Below are positions 1 to 11,697 of a stretch of DNA of 64,000 nt, piece by piece; the stretch's first letter is position 1; every line of letters starts with the position of its first letter. The stretch is from Piezodorus guildinii. Taxonomy: Eukaryota; Arthropoda; Insecta; Hemiptera; Pentatomidae. Where the stretch lies: assembly GCA_023052935.1 (NCBI GenBank), contig CM041293.1, forward strand, positions 177,621,600 to 177,685,599. Direction: 5' to 3'. The notes beneath the pieces were generated by a model. The model made no database searches, was not told the origin of the DNA, and saw nothing but the letters and a program-made list of their open reading frames with translations. Both the position numbers and the translations under genes were made by a program.

Positions 1-59
1 AATAGGAAATTTAAGGTTATTTTATTTTGAAAAGAAAGGTATTTTCTGTAGGAAGCACC

Positions 60-833
60 GTGTTTTTGAATTATAAGTAAAAAACTGAATAAAGTGCGAA
101 AAATTCGAGGTTTTTCGGCTCCAAAATGTTAATCTCACCACCTGTGATGGTGCAAACTCAGATTACTTTTATCTAGGACCATTAAGAGATATTAAAACGA
201 TTTCCAGCTTTGTCCGAATTAGTTCCCATAGATATCCTTGTTTTATTGGGCTAATAGGTAAGAACTGGCCTTATGAGGGTCTTTTAAAGCTTGGTGTTCC
301 ACGAGAGACATCTACTTTTGAAATGTTTCAGAAGCCCAAAATAGTGTTTGTTGGCATCCATTAACTTTCTATTTATTTCCTGCTCTATATTGTTGTCAGA
401 GTTCACTTTAGAGCCCAAATAAATAAATTAATTCGCACGCTCAAACGTGAAGTCTCCGATATTCACGTGAGCATCCAATGGTTGCAGACCTGCTCTCATA
501 GATTTGGTTTTGGACTCATTTATTGTCAGACCTAATTTTTTGTGATGCTTTCTGTATAGCAAGAAATGCCAAGCTTCTTTCCATTATGTCCAAGTCATCC
601 ACGAAGCCAAGGATTCGAGCAGACTTGTTGAATAAGGTGCTCCCAATCTGTAAACCTGAGTTTTTAACAGCACATTCCAGTGCAGCAATAAACAGGCTAG
701 GCCTATCACCTTGCTGAAGGAACTTGTACATTTCAAAATCCTCAGAAAGTCCTCCACCAACTTGAACATCACACTTCAAGAACAAACACTCTAGTCCTTC
801 TAAAACATGATTCAGAAATGCAATTATTTTCAA
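60..833 (-). mobile_element. Degraded RTE-like non-LTR retrotransposon, RT fragment
   Basis: Read on the minus strand, this stretch encodes the second half of a non-LTR reverse transcriptase. In order it shows a QGD motif (near 720), an LGFVDDLDI box standing for the FADD catalytic motif (near 590-610), a SKTK segment near 510-530, FIYLGSKVNSDNN (near 390-430), GLLKHFKSR (near 320) and KTLIRPVLTY (near 255-285). Past that the frame is broken by stops and fades out below about 200. The first half of the RT and the endonuclease are missing, so it is a 5'-truncated, inactive relic. The motif spelling resembles the RTE-like fragment at 49.9-50.8 kb, but it is much more decayed. Clade assignment rests on motif resemblance only. 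Confidence 0.75.
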
Positions 834-1184
834 AAGGTACTAATTACACATTTAATATTAAAGCATTTCCTTCCATAATGTAAAAATAATTTTATTATTA
901 TAGAAAAAACAGGTCTACCTACATTCTAATGCAAAAAAAAAAATCAAATAAAATGGTTTAATAAAATATTTAAAGGCTTTCTGTAAAATTGATACTGTAC
1001 CTATTGGAAATCATTGTCTCAATTCATCATTTTTGTTTTAGTTTGTTGTATTTTTATTTTTTTTATTTGTTGTATTGTTATCGTATAATTTTTTTTTTCA
1101 TTTCTGTGACTGTTTCTTAAATTGAAAAAAAATATTCGCTTGTTGGCCCTTTGGTTCAAAATTATTTTGCTTGTTTTATAACTA
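834..1184. other. AT-rich stretch, nothing recognised
   Basis: A/T runs only. No motif, splice-flanked exon or repeat shared with the rest of the window was seen. Confidence 0.5.
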
Positions 1185-2260
1185 TCGCCTAAAACCTGAG
1201 AAAAAATATCCCTCTCACGAGCAGTATCTAACGCCTTCATTGGTAACTATGTGCTCCAAGCTTGCCCCTTTTTTAAGGCTGTGCTACACTGCGAGAGAAC
1301 AGGTAGGTGAAAATCTGTGAGATTTGGGTGTTTATGAATTATCATACACTCTCACATACTTTGAACTAATAAATATTCAATTACCAACATTTTTTATAAA
1401 ACTTCATAATTTATTTTTTTAAATTTTTCTTATGAATAATGTTTAACTTATTTTGTTTTCTTTTATAATTTTTTAGGAAGCTTCATTTAATATTTCACAC
1501 TCAAAAAAGCACTCATTAACTTCTTTTTGTTACAAATTTCTTTTTCTTCACTTTCTATGACATTGTTTTTCTACGTTTCAACAAATCAATTTGTAAGAAA
1601 AGGAACTTAATGAATGAGTGTGAAATATTAAATGAAGCTTCCTAAAAAAAATTATAAAAGAAAAGAAACTAAATTTAAATATTGAAATTAACACCATTCA
1701 TATGACCAACAATTCATCAAATATGAAGAAAAAATGGATGAACTTTTAGAAAAGCATAAAATATCTTGATAATGGGGACAGAACCCCGAAACATAAAAAA
1801 ACAACGTCATAGATAGTGATGAAAAATAAATTTGTAAGAAAAGGAAGTTTATGAGTGCTTTTTTGAATGTTTAATTTTTTAAAATGGAGTTTCTACTTTT
1901 AAAAAACATATTTTCATTATGTGTACGTTACACTTGTTTGTTTTGATACAACATCATCATTTATTTATTTTTATAATATTGATTGATATCATAGGATTTT
2001 TTGAAAAGTAATTATTTGATGTTATTATCCGAATTTTTTTTTAATATTCCTTCCTCCAATCCTACTAGGTTAGTGAACTCTCACGAATTTTCACCTACCT
2101 CTTCTCTCACTGTGTAGCATGGCCTTAATTTGTAAAGGAGGCAAGTTTGAAGCATGTATTTACCAAAAAAAAGTGCTAGATACCGCCCGTGAAAGTGACA
2201 AATTTTCCAAGGTTTTAGATGCTAATTTTTATAAACTAAGGTAACATCGTTGTGCTAAAT
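1185..2260. repeat. Long inverted-repeat element, outer arms
   Basis: The left arm (about 1185-1330, minus orientation) and right arm (about 2070-2260, plus) carry the same sequence in opposite directions. Shared blocks are TTTTCACCTACCT, TTCTCTC-C-GTGTAGCA, a GGCAAG(C/T)TTG block and a GTTAGATAC/GCTAGATACC block. A third arm of the family lies at 63,345-63,500. The left arm stays open for a short peptide with ARERDIFSQVL, a pattern also seen in the third arm, so the arms may hold the start of a degraded open frame. The element class is unknown. A second, smaller inverted repeat lies inside. Confidence 0.55.
1463..1663. repeat. Inner inverted repeat with hammerhead-like motif nearby
   Basis: The block AGGAAGCTTCATTTAATATT at 1477-1496 recurs inverted at about 1611-1640, along with the surrounding TTTCACACTCA and ACAAATTTCTT segments. 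About 100 bases further (1765-1792) lies CTTGATAATGGGG followed by CCCCGAAAC, which forms a GGGG/CCCC stem before GAAAC. This is one of the hammerhead-like cores described in the findings. Confidence 0.55.
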
Positions 2261-3283
2261 GCTACTCTGGTTATATGTATGTAGTTTCCTTTTTATTTTA
2301 TTTGAATATTTCTCCTTAATTTTGTTTCTATTGCCATTTACTCAATCTTGATAATAATTATATGTGCAGTTTGTTAATTGTTTACAAATGGCAGAGTATA
2401 TTAATTTATGATATGCATTTTTTAATGTGGCTTTAGGTATGATATTGCTCGTAACTTAATTTACCTAAAAACAAACAATAATAATAATATAAAATAATTT
2501 AATCTTCCGCCTGTCTGTTTTTCAAAACATGGTGTGAATAAAAATATTATCATCTGTTAATACAAATAATGGTATATGGGCTAGTAAAAAGTCGTCTACT
2601 GATTAATTTCAGTCTAAATAATTTTATTGACATTAATCAACTACATATTAGGTTATAAATTTAAGTTTGTATGAAGTTTTGTTTAAGCTTGGTATTTGCA
2701 TCAAATTTAAATTGCATAAATATTAACGATTGTTCTACATATCATGAGGGATAGTTATATTATTAGGCGAGATTTCCATAATTGTAATGATTTGAGATCT
2801 TTTATTGAAATCATTAATTTTCTTAAGCTACTGTACAGAAGAAAAAAGTAGTGAAAAGAAGTAAAAAAAATAAATAAATACATACATTCCTTTAGAGACC
2901 TTTTCATCCATTATATTTGGTTATTATAGGTCTTATTTTTATTTATTTCTTCTTGAAGTAAATTGAAGAATTAGTTGCATTTTTTTTTTTTTTTTTTTTC
3001 CTGATAATCTCATCAACATCAAACAATGTTGATTAAAAAAAATAATTACAGCTATTTATTTCATTAGATCTGTTGGCATAATTATGTACATTGTTCAAAC
3101 TAAAAATGTCTGAAACAAAATTTATTTAGTTCAAAGAAATTATTTTGCAAAAAAATTAAATTATGAAATACATTAGTTTATATAGTTTCATAAAATAGAA
3201 AAAAATATATTTATTTGCTTCTTTTTTTTTTTTTTTCATACTAAATCTAAAAGAAATATTTAGTAAAGGAATAAACTAATGAT
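2261..3283. other. AT-rich stretch with a poly(T) run
   Basis: No gene or shared repeat recognised. There is a poly(T) run near 2980-2999 and another near 3223-3236. At 3270-3283 lies the left target-site duplication (AATAAACTAATGAT) of the LINE insertion that follows. Confidence 0.5.
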
Positions 3284-4160
3284 AATAATAATAATAATAA
3301 TAAACTTTATTTATTTGTTTTTAGGGCAAACCCCATACAAATAGAGCTGGCTGGCACAGCACAATTAATACATTTATCACCAGCAAATATACATAATTAA
3401 TCACAATTCCAATAAATATTTAAAACAAAAACAACAAAACACATATACAGCAATAAGAATAAAGGTGCTGCTATCTTTATGATTAATTTCCTCCAACATA
3501 TACAATAACAAATTAAATATAAGAATATCAATAAATAATGTAAAAAAATGATAGGACTAAAGTAAATACTTAATCCCTACAAATTACAAACAAATCCGAA
3601 ACACTTAAGAATGATTAACATTCTAAGAAGAAAGATGTTGAAATCTTATTTTAAGATTTTCTGTGACAAAAATAAATAATAATTTCATGTCTATTACGTG
3701 GGGTTTCGCAAGAATTTCATAAAAGTCATCAATACTCACATTATTTTATTCGGGCATAAATCGTATTCTATTGTCATGGTATGCAGGACATCGAGCAAAA
3801 AAATGGAAACAATCTTCCAATGCGTCTCCTTCACAAACTGGGCACGGCTTCTGTGGGTCCAGACTATACTTCTGCGGGCCGACACTAAAGGAGATGGCGT
3901 ACTTTCCTGACAGTCTGATCTGGGCTAAAGTCCTAACATACGCGATATTGCATCCTAACATTAGATAACTTTGCGGAAGGATGGTGTCAACAAAGACCTT
4001 ACCGTACCACGGGCTATAGGTCGACTCTTGGAGCATGGCTATATCCTTCATTCTCATATATTTGCAGTAGCCCTCCAAAATAGCTCTGTCTGGCGTCCCA
4101 AGATAACATTTTCGTTCTCGCGCAAGTGTTCAGTACCGCCCCGATACTTGTATTGCTTCT
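3284..4160 (-). mobile_element. 5'-truncated LINE 3' end with (TAA)n tail and target-site duplication
   Basis: A minus-strand LINE copy of about 0.88 kb is flanked by the perfect 14-bp duplication AATAAACTAATGAT (3270-3283 and 4161-4174). The 3' terminus is a TAA/ATT microsatellite (about 3284-3303), preceded by a 3' UTR shared with the copy at 59,236-60,177. That UTR contains the block GCTGGCTGGCACAGC on the plus strand. The copy starts inside the C-terminal coding region. Both copies are homologous only from the phrase encoding YFGGLLQIYE/IFWRATANI onward. Confidence 0.85.
3746..4078 (-). pseudogene. LINE ORF C-terminus with zinc-finger motif
   Basis: This encodes the carboxy end of a non-LTR retrotransposon polyprotein. 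Near its end is a CPVCEGDALEDCFHFFARC block, a C-x2-C-x8-C/H-x4-C arrangement of the kind found at the C terminus of I-, R1- and jockey-type LINE polyproteins. A stop follows the motif (…RFMPE), where the sister copy at 59.4 kb reads on for about 47 residues, so this copy is shortened by mutation as well as by 5' truncation. Confidence 0.75.
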
Positions 4161-4174
4161 AATAAACTAATGAT

Positions 4175-6300
4175 GTATGGGTATTTTAGGTAACATTTGT
4201 ATTTTGTATACAGTGAAATGTTTTTTGGAAGAATTTAAACTACTGAAATTTCAAAGTATTTTTAATACATTTATAAATTTTCAAAAGTTTTTAGCATCAT
4301 TATAAATTAGTTTTAGGTTGACATACTACTATTACTCTTTCTTTTTTCCTGTTTATTCATTTCTGTCGTATCCGTATTTGTGTTCATCTTGTCCTAATTA
4401 ATTACTTGTTCTTCATCTTATGTTTTTCTGCTGAAGTTTATTTATGTAATTACTCATTTTATTTATTATACGGAACTAAATAAATAAAAACAAATAACAG
4501 TTTCTTGCCTTTGCTTAGACTTCATTTTCTCATACTTGAGGTAATAGCCCGGTTGAAAATTAAATGTTTGAAAATGTTTCTGAATATTGCTTTATTTTAT
4601 TAGTAAGGATTAAGAGCATACAAATTTACTTTCATTTATCAACATTTATAATCCTTGGATTTCAATTCAAAATTTATATTTGGCTCAAAAAATGAGTTTT
4701 ACATTTGTTATTAAGATTTTAGTTGAATAAACAAAAATTTTCTTTATATTCAATAAGTTTAGTCTGATAAAAAAATCAATATATTCAAATTTTCAGGTGT
4801 ATGGAGATAAATCGCGTATTTAATTCATATTTTGGAGAATGCGTTTTGATATTTTTGGTTCAATTCTCAATTTTGACTTATTCTTTATTTGTTTTATTAA
4901 GTGTAAATGATTCTTAGTAATTTTAATTTTGTTTTCTCAATTACCATTCAATTAATTTGTTTAAGTTAAGTATTGGTTTCATGAGATACCGAAGATGTAT
5001 TTAAAAAGTACAAATCATAATTTATTCAATAGATTTTGCTCGTTGCAATTTTTAAAATATATAATATTGAATAATTATGAAACCCACATTTTTATTAATT
5101 ATTAATTTGCTAATTAAACCAAAATAAATTAAGAATCTATAAAGCTATAATTTAAATTTTAAGTTAGCAATGGCATAATGTATACCCGTATTATTCAATT
5201 ATTACCTAAATAATTAATGGTAACAGATCATAAAAGAAACAAATAAAAACAACGAATAACAAAATTATGACAATAAATTTATTTAATTTAAAATTATTAG
5301 GAAAATTTGTATAAAGGTATTGTATTTTAGTTACATACTTCTATTGGCATTATTTTAAGTATAAATATTGGCCTAAGTGTTAAGGTATTAAATTTTATAC
5401 TTTGACCTTTTTTATTAATATAAAATTCGACTGATTTTTCATTGAAAGCGATTAAAATAAACTTTTTTCCTTTGAACATAACTTTAGCGGGCTTTACTGT
5501 TGTTTGACATATCCTTCAGTCCTTCACCCCTGAAGAAATAAATGAGTATTTATCGTTAGTTTCGGATAAATCATCCAAATTAGATCATGATTTCGCAGAA
5601 TGTATGAAATGTGTTAGGGGTCAACAACGGAAATTTTATATATTACAAAAAAGAAAACAATTAAACTGCATATATTGTCTATTGTATATGATGATTTTAT
5701 GAAGTATAAAATCATCGGAAATAAACCTAAGAGATTCTCATAAAGGAAAAATAATGGAACATGGCTTACAATAGGAATTTGTCTGAGATAGAATGATTCA
5801 GAAGGATGCTATACAAACTTGAACTACAGAAACACACTGCTTAAGCAGAAATCTGAGGATGTTGGGAGGATTGCGTTCCTCAGAATTAACAGATTTCAGT
5901 AATTTAACTCTCAAGCAAACTTATTAAAGTTCCAAATATCTTTAAACATTTTATAAACAATTTTTTCAACATTTATCGTTCATATAAAAAAAGTTGAATG
6001 TACCACTTTATACACTCTAATGAAACATATTCTACAGGCTAAAAAGCTTAATGTTCCAAATCTTCCATCCTTATATTACTTTTTAAGTTGATTATTTTTA
6101 ATATTTGGTTGGTTTCATATGTATTTGAATTTTTATTTATAGAAATTATATTAATTATTATTATAAGAAAATATTAGTCTGTTCACAGAAAATAATTAAT
6201 GACTTTGCACTCTTATTAACTCCAAGAACGAAATACTGAATGTTTTTTTCCTTTTTTCATTGCTATATGATAGAGGACCAAGTTTCAATGTTATACCAAA
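4175..6300. other. Over 2 kb of plain AT-rich DNA
   Basis: No exon, transposon motif or repeat shared with the rest of the window was recognised. Short open frames here are compatible with chance. Confidence 0.45.
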
Positions 6301-6840
6301 CAGTCTTTAGGGATAATTTTTTTAAACTTTAATGAGTTCCAAAACTTACTAAACTTTAAAATTTATTTCTTCTATACATTTTAATCTCTTTGGTCTAATC
6401 TATAAATATTTAATTAGGTGGTTCAAGAATACTTCCAGTTGTTTGTTTTATAATTTAATTTGGTTGTTCTAAGTAACCGATCAGGCAGGAAGTAGTACTT
6501 TTTTTCATTGGGACTATAATTTTGTTTTGTTTAAGCAATATCAATTGGCTATTAATATATTTCCACTCATTTTTAATCAATTTGAAGGATAATTTTCTTA
6601 AACTTTATCAAGTTCCAAAACTTTCTATTTCTTTCTCATATTTTAATATATGTAGTCCAATCTATATATATATATTTGATTTAGTGATATTAGAGTATCT
6701 GGCCAAGTTTCCAGTCTGGCAAGAATTAGTACCTTTTTTTTTAATTGGGGGAATAATTTTAACACATAGGAATTGGTTTGTTTAACCTTCACCATTTGGC
6801 TATTAAAACATTTCCACTCAGTTTCAATCAGATTTAAAAT
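6300..6840 (+). repeat. Imperfect tandem duplication, unit about 250 bp
   Basis: Two adjacent blocks share several segments in the same order: GATAATTTT-TTAAACTTTA followed by GTTCCAAAACTT (6311 and 6588); AGTA(C)CTTTTTTT followed by TTGGG (6490 and 6725); and TTGGCTATTAA followed by CATTTCCACTCA (6545 and 6797). The copies are diverged and differ by indels. No coding content is recognised. Confidence 0.6.
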
Positions 6841-7069
6841 GACAAATTGTATTTCTTGAGCTCCAATGTAACTAATAAACCCATTTTATTTCAACTTTAA
6901 ACAAAATTGATCCCTAAATAAAAATAGGTTAGTAAATATATGGAACTAGAAATAAACAAAAAAATTTGCTTTTCAGATTGCAAATCAAAAATTGTTATAA
7001 AATAAAATAACTTCATACTAAGTTTACAGCAAATGCAGTTCGCCGACAGCTTAGTTGATAAAAATCTTT

Positions 7070-7185
7070 TATGTCGGCACCAGTTAATTAAGTTTATATC
7101 TTAATTGTGTTCTTTTGACTGCACCCTGAACTAACTTCTTCCACTTATACACACAGTCAACAATTCTCACTTCAACATAAAATAT
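7070..7185 (+). repeat. Single arm of the 31.4-kb foldback family
   Basis: The segment with CACCAGTTAATTAAGTTTAT, then TTGACTGCACCCTGAAC, then ACACACAGTCAAC matches the right arm of the palindrome at 31,432-31,686 and its flank to 31,715. No clear second arm is seen here. Confidence 0.6.
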
Positions 7186-8540
7186 TTTTTGGTTAAGGAC
7201 AATTGAGAATTTATGAAAATGTTAAGCCTTAATTAATCAGATCGAAAAAATGATTTTATCTTTATAACCATGTTATATATTAGTACTAGATTAAACTTTG
7301 ATAATTTTAAAGTCTTTATTTTTTTTTTTTTTTAAGGAATAAATACACTGGAAAAAAATTAGAAAAGCTTATTTAATTTTTTTCTTGTTTTTGGCTAAGC
7401 ACATAAATGCTTTTAGATTCCTATTTCTGTTATGTGATGTAATGCAACCAGTCTCATTTTTTTATTTCACGGGTTTTTTAAAATTTATTATCTTAGTTTT
7501 GTACAATCACTCAGTGGAGATTCGATTCCACTGGAAGAAATGTTTGACTGTTTGCATTAGGACCACTATTCATACCAAGTTGGGCGCCATGTTATTAATC
7601 AAATGGTAGAAATAAACTAAATTATTGAAAAATAAAACAAGGCACCGTCCTATAGGGCTTCCATTCCTATAGGATGGCCGATGAGATGTTGATGAGTAAA
7701 ATTAGACAAAACTGCTGATGAAGTAGTGAAAGATTATATGTGAAAAAATATGCATGATAGATACTTGAGGATGCATCAAGGACAAAACTTTGTAAAATAT
7801 GAAAATAAATTAACTTCTTTAGGGAAAGGCCAAAAAATATACCTTATAAAAATATTTTGCCAAAAGAAAAATTAGGACTATGATGAGTTTAAGAAGCTTT
7901 AATAGTATATCTAAATATATTAAAATATTAATCTCTTCTTAGAAATTTTGCTTTGCTATTTTTTTTTTTTTTTTTTTTTTAATTTTATTTCAATATTCAA
8001 ACATCATATCCTTTTGAACATGAAAAGATAATTATTATTTTAGGATTTTGGGTAAAACTATCGGCACCAATTCTGAGGAGGTTCCAGTTAGCCGAACCAA
8101 CCTCTTAGCAGGATAATCGTAAGGCGTGTGGATTTGAGAAAAAGCCTTCAAGCTTCCTGTTCTGATAAAGGTATTCGGAAGCCAAATTGTTAATAAGCGG
8201 CTTAGATAGCATTATATCGTTGTGAGCTTTTTTTTATTATTTTTATTTTTCCAGAGGCTTATTAATGCATTTTATGTGCATTTATTTATTTGTATTTTAT
8301 TTTATTTTTTTAATTTGGTACAAGTACATGCATAATATCCAAAGAGCTTTGCTTATATCACTAGTTTGTACAGACTTGCGCATTTTATTAACATAGCGAG
8401 TAAAAATATATACCAGACCTGGGCATTCTGTAGCAATATGCCCCTTGAAATATATAGATTTTTATTTTTGTTTATTAATTTTAATGTAAGGGTTAATTTA
8501 GATATATATTAGAAAAACAGTTGTTATGTTGTTACTTATA
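7186..8540. other. AT-rich stretch with a small palindrome and poly(T) runs
   Basis: No gene recognised. A short palindrome (CCGTCCTATAGGG … CCTATAGGATGG) lies at about 7645-7680 and a poly(T) tract at about 7959-7980. The segment 8040-8220 is less AT-rich than its surroundings and may be an unrecognised transposon relic, but no motif could be read in any frame. Confidence 0.4.
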
Positions 8541-8542
8541 CA

Positions 8543-8800
8543 TGGAGCAGCTTAGCCTAGTGGATAGAGACACTAGTCTAATGTTCTCTATGTCCCAGGT
8601 TCGAACCCCAGCGGTGGCAGAATAATTATTTATTCTGTTATTTAAGCCATGAGGCAACTCTGGTAATGGGAACCCTCCTGGGGCACACCCAGGTTATATA
8701 AAGTGGGTACAAAAAACCTGGTGGCTGAGCGTCATCAAGACCTAATCACTTCCTTGTCCGGCTGCTGGCCTAGAAACAGTACGAATCTCTTATTATATTT
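8543..8800 (+). repeat. SINE family 1 (tRNA-derived)
   Basis: A tRNA-like head carries a box A-like TAGCCTAGTGG (8553-8563) and a perfect box B GGTTCGAACCCC (8598-8609). The family body follows: GTGGCAGAATAATTATT, ACCCTCCTGGGGCACACCC, AAGTGGGTA and CTAGAAACAGTACGAATCTC. At least ten other copies or pieces lie in the window. Family members have no clean cloverleaf and share a non-tRNA body, so this is a SINE and not a tRNA gene. Confidence 0.85.
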
Positions 8801-8937
8801 TATAACTAATTCATAATTTATCTTTTTATTACTCTACTCTTGTATGTATAATAAATAACTGATTAGTACCACAGTCTATATGGTACCAAAATGATAAGGT
8901 GTAGATTCTTTAAGGTGAAGGTCAAATTCTGTGAATA

Positions 8938-9103
8938 AAATTGGAGGCTGATTTATAACTTCACCACTCTTTTATTAAAAATTAATGCACGACGTTTTGG
9001 CTAAAATGCCATCTTCAGGTTCCAAAACGTCGTGCATTAATTTTTAATAATAAGAGTTAATAATTAATAAGAGTGGTGAAGTTATAAATCAGTCTCCAAT
9101 TTT
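8938..9103. repeat. Foldback with hammerhead-like core at its centre
   Basis: The arms GGAGGCTGATTTATAACTTC … TAATGCACGACGTTTTGG and their reverse complement face each other around about 9018. The right arm contains a short extra insertion. On the minus strand of the left arm the centre reads CTGAAGAT, then GGC, then GCC and AAAACGTCG: the shared core with one G-to-A change in GAAAC. Confidence 0.8.
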
Positions 9104-9834
9104 ATGTACCAAAATGCTTTTTTGGCCATCACACACAAGTTAGCCAAGAGTCCAAATGGCTACACTCTGATCCAATAAAACTTAATGTGTATATTAGGGT
9201 TCTGTTTTATCACTATAGCTTAGTTTGTTTTTTCAATTAGACTAAAATCCAATGAGCCATTGCTCGGTTCTACTATTTATATATACTCCTGAGTCCAGCT
9301 ATTAACTTTATGATCCAAGATTTTTTATTCTATTTCAACTTCCTCCTTCTACCATTTTTGGCAAAGAGTGATCTCAATCTAACACTTTCAATATATTGAA
9401 AAGTTCACCTTTTTTCCTAACTTATTCTTTGGATATGCTTGTCTTTGCTAGTGGATCAAGCTTCCTTTACTTTTCTGGATTCTTGGTCCTTGTTCAATTG
9501 ACAGACTACTGGAAGCGGCATTTCTTTTTGGAAAGTTCATCCTTTAATCTTTTTTTAAGTGCAATAATTTGGCTTATCTGCTTGTTAAGCATAAAACAGC
9601 TCTTGCTTCAGTATATGAGAGTAATGAGGTATACTTATTTGTAAACATGGGGTTTGGTCTCATGTCCCTTATTTTGATAGCCAACAGTGCCGTTGCTTAA
9701 GTCATAATAGATTTGGTTGGCTCAAGTAATCCTCTTGTCACCTCCCAAATATATTCTGCTCTGACTACTTATGTTGGTGCCAAAGTTGTCAACAAATTTC
9801 AACAACCTCACCATTAAAATAAACCTCCTCTTCT
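9104..9834. other. No supportable gene
   Basis: An 82-codon plus-strand frame at 9396-9644 is rich in F, L and S and looks membrane-like. It has no recognisable domain or splice context and ends next to a transposon relic. It is not called as a gene. Confidence 0.4.
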
Positions 9835-10605
9835 TCTTCTTCTTCTTCCTTAATGTACGACCCATTTCTAGGTCAGGGCCTCCTGGATCAGCTTCTGCCA
9901 GTTCTCCCGATCCTGGTTTCTCAAAATTCCAATGGAGTTTTGGTCTGCCTCGGTATGCCCATATAGCTCATATGAGCAACATTACTAGTCCACCTTAACC
10001 TTCCCACACGGATGAAATGAGAGACATTCGTTCCTTTGAAAGCCTCATACAGCTCTAGGTTCGATCTACATCTCCATACCGGACCAATGCATACTCCCTC
10101 TAAAATGGATCGCAAAATTTTTCTCTCATGAATCAAGGGAGCCTGCTCATTTCTTTTGGAGATAGTCCAAGTCTCTGGACTATATGTTAAACGGAACTAT
10201 ATTGGCCGTATGAAGGTTTTTATAAATATCATTTTGTTTGACCTATTGATCATCCTTCTCCTGAGAAGGCTCCTTAGCCCAAGAAACAGCGATTGGATTC
10301 CTTGATCCTTCTCTTGATTCTAGCCGACATATCATTTGAGGCATTTACATTAGAGCCAAAATACGTGAACTCACTGACACGTTCAAAGGCATGAGCACCG
10401 ATTCTTACAGGATTTTCTTATATCCCTTTTCTTCATCTTAAAAAAATACCAGTACCTTTGGAGGCAATGCTGGTAATTCCCCATCTTTGAATTTTTTTAT
10501 CCTCTAAAGTTAAGCTGTAGTTTTTGCTTTGTATCAAAGGTGAGGACGATATCAAATGCATACAAGAGAAGCTAAGTATCGTTTTCCTCATTTTGCTTAC
10601 TGTTC
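9835..10605 (-). mobile_element. Degraded RTE-like LINE 3' part with (AAG)n tail
   Basis: On the minus strand the order of motifs is AFERV-EFTYFGSNVNA (near 10,350-10,390), SNRCFLGLR and LLRRRMI (near 10,250-10,300), KTFIRP (near 10,205), IHERKILRSILEG (near 10,100-10,135), then ELYEAFKGTNVSHFIRVGRL (near 9990-10,055) and a final WQKLIQEAL (near 9880-9900). This is the RT C-terminal region and carboxy tail of an RTE-type element. It ends in an AAG repeat (TCTTCTTCTTC on the plus strand at 9829-9848). Stops and frameshifts make it inactive. Confidence 0.8.
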
Positions 10606-10612
10606 AGGTTTG

Positions 10613-10702
10613 CTCACCTGTTGGTCTAGAAATAATATAGACTTTTTATGTACTTAACCCAAGACCCTTCATGGCCTGTAGTGGTTCAGACATTTTCTTT
10701 TT
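10613..10702 (+). repeat. SINE family 1, 3' end only
   Basis: GGTCTAGAAATAATATAGAC, then TACTTAACCCAAGACCCTTC and GCCTGTAGTGGTTCAG match the 3' end of the SINE1 body, as at 12,150-12,235. Confidence 0.65.
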
Positions 10703-11145
10703 AATATGACATCAAACATGTACAAGAAGAGCTGAGGAAAAAACAAATATTTAAGTAAGTCATCATGAATTTTTATATTAATCGTTTAGCGAATTATTTC
10801 ACTATTATTTCACGTTTATTGAAGTGCTATAAGCTGGGGTAGACCAATTTTGTTTTAATTATAATTTTGGGGACTTGGGCGTTGACAGAGGTCAGTGGAT
10901 TGAATAATATTGGCATCAATTTTTTTGATTCTTTAAGATTAATATTAGCTATTTAATAGCCACAAAATAAAAATTATTTATAGGTTGATTAGGTTAGAGT
11001 TTATCTGTTTTAATTTTTTTTTTTATCATATCTTATTATTATAATTATTTTATTGAATTTGTTGGTTTTATATGTTTTATAACTAATTTTAGAACTTAAA
11101 TAATTATTATAATAAGCCTTTATTATATTCTAAATTCAGTCTTGT

Positions 11146-11300
11146 CCTAGCTATCTTCCTGAAAAAAGCCCTGATGACGACCCACAATGTGAGTCAAAAC
11201 ATTGGCAAAAGCAATAAATAGTTTAAAATATTTAATTTTTTTTCTTTCATGGACCGCCATCTGGAGTGATTTCCTCCTGAAAATTAAATTATATGTATCA
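11146..11300 (+). repeat. Foldback-family fragment with hammerhead-like core
   Basis: It contains CCCTGATGACGACCCACAATG, then GAGTCAAAACATTGGCAAAA (11,169-11,208), followed by GCAATAAATAGTTTAAA and GGACCGCCATCTGGAGTGAT. The same order is seen in the right arm of the foldback at 41.7-41.8 kb. Stem GACCC/GAGTC is imperfect and GAAAC has become AAAAC. Confidence 0.7.
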
Positions 11301-11524
11301 GCTTTGAATGTAAATATCATGTTGCTATGCAAAAAGCTGAATCTTTTTCATTCTCATCAGCTGAGAATGCTGTAATATACTTCTGTATATATATATATAT
11401 AATTTTTATTTTCTGGCTTGTATACCCAGAGTGAAAACACAGTTTCTTGTTTATATATGAGGATGAATCAAATATAAATGAAATTTATTTTATTTTTTTA
11501 GTATTATGATTATTTTTTTTTTAA

Positions 11525-11690
11525 ATACGAAGATGGTCCTGAGACCTTCTAGTTTAGAATTTTTAGAGTGCTACTGATGGGTAGCTTCTCTACAAGTATT
11601 GTTCTTGTCTATTTTCTTTTAGCATATTTACTAGTTGTGTTGTGTAATACAGTTTAAATGTCAATAAACAATTTAAAAAAAAAAAAAAAT
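11525..11690 (+). mobile_element. Jockey-type LINE 3' UTR fragment with poly(A)
   Basis: The block with GGTCCTGAGACC, then GTGCTAC-GATGGGTAG and TTGTGTAATACAGTTTAAAT is homologous to the 3' UTR of the minus-strand LINE at 48,265-48,838, here in plus orientation. It ends in a run of about 15 A near 11,674-11,688. Only the UTR is left. Confidence 0.7.
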
Positions 11691-11697
11691 TAAATAC

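Noticed and set aside
89..363. A 91-codon plus-strand open frame without ATG start
   Set aside because: The opposite strand reads as an RT C-terminal region (GLLKHFKSR, KTLIRPVLTY), so this is the antisense of a decayed LINE.
8543..8620. tRNA gene candidates with box A and box B
   Set aside because: The same head recurs about ten times joined to the same non-tRNA body and often truncated or mutated; these are SINEs.
9396..9644. 82-codon frame with hydrophobic stretches
   Set aside because: T-rich DNA gives F/L/S-rich frames by chance; no domain, splice context or conservation could be seen.
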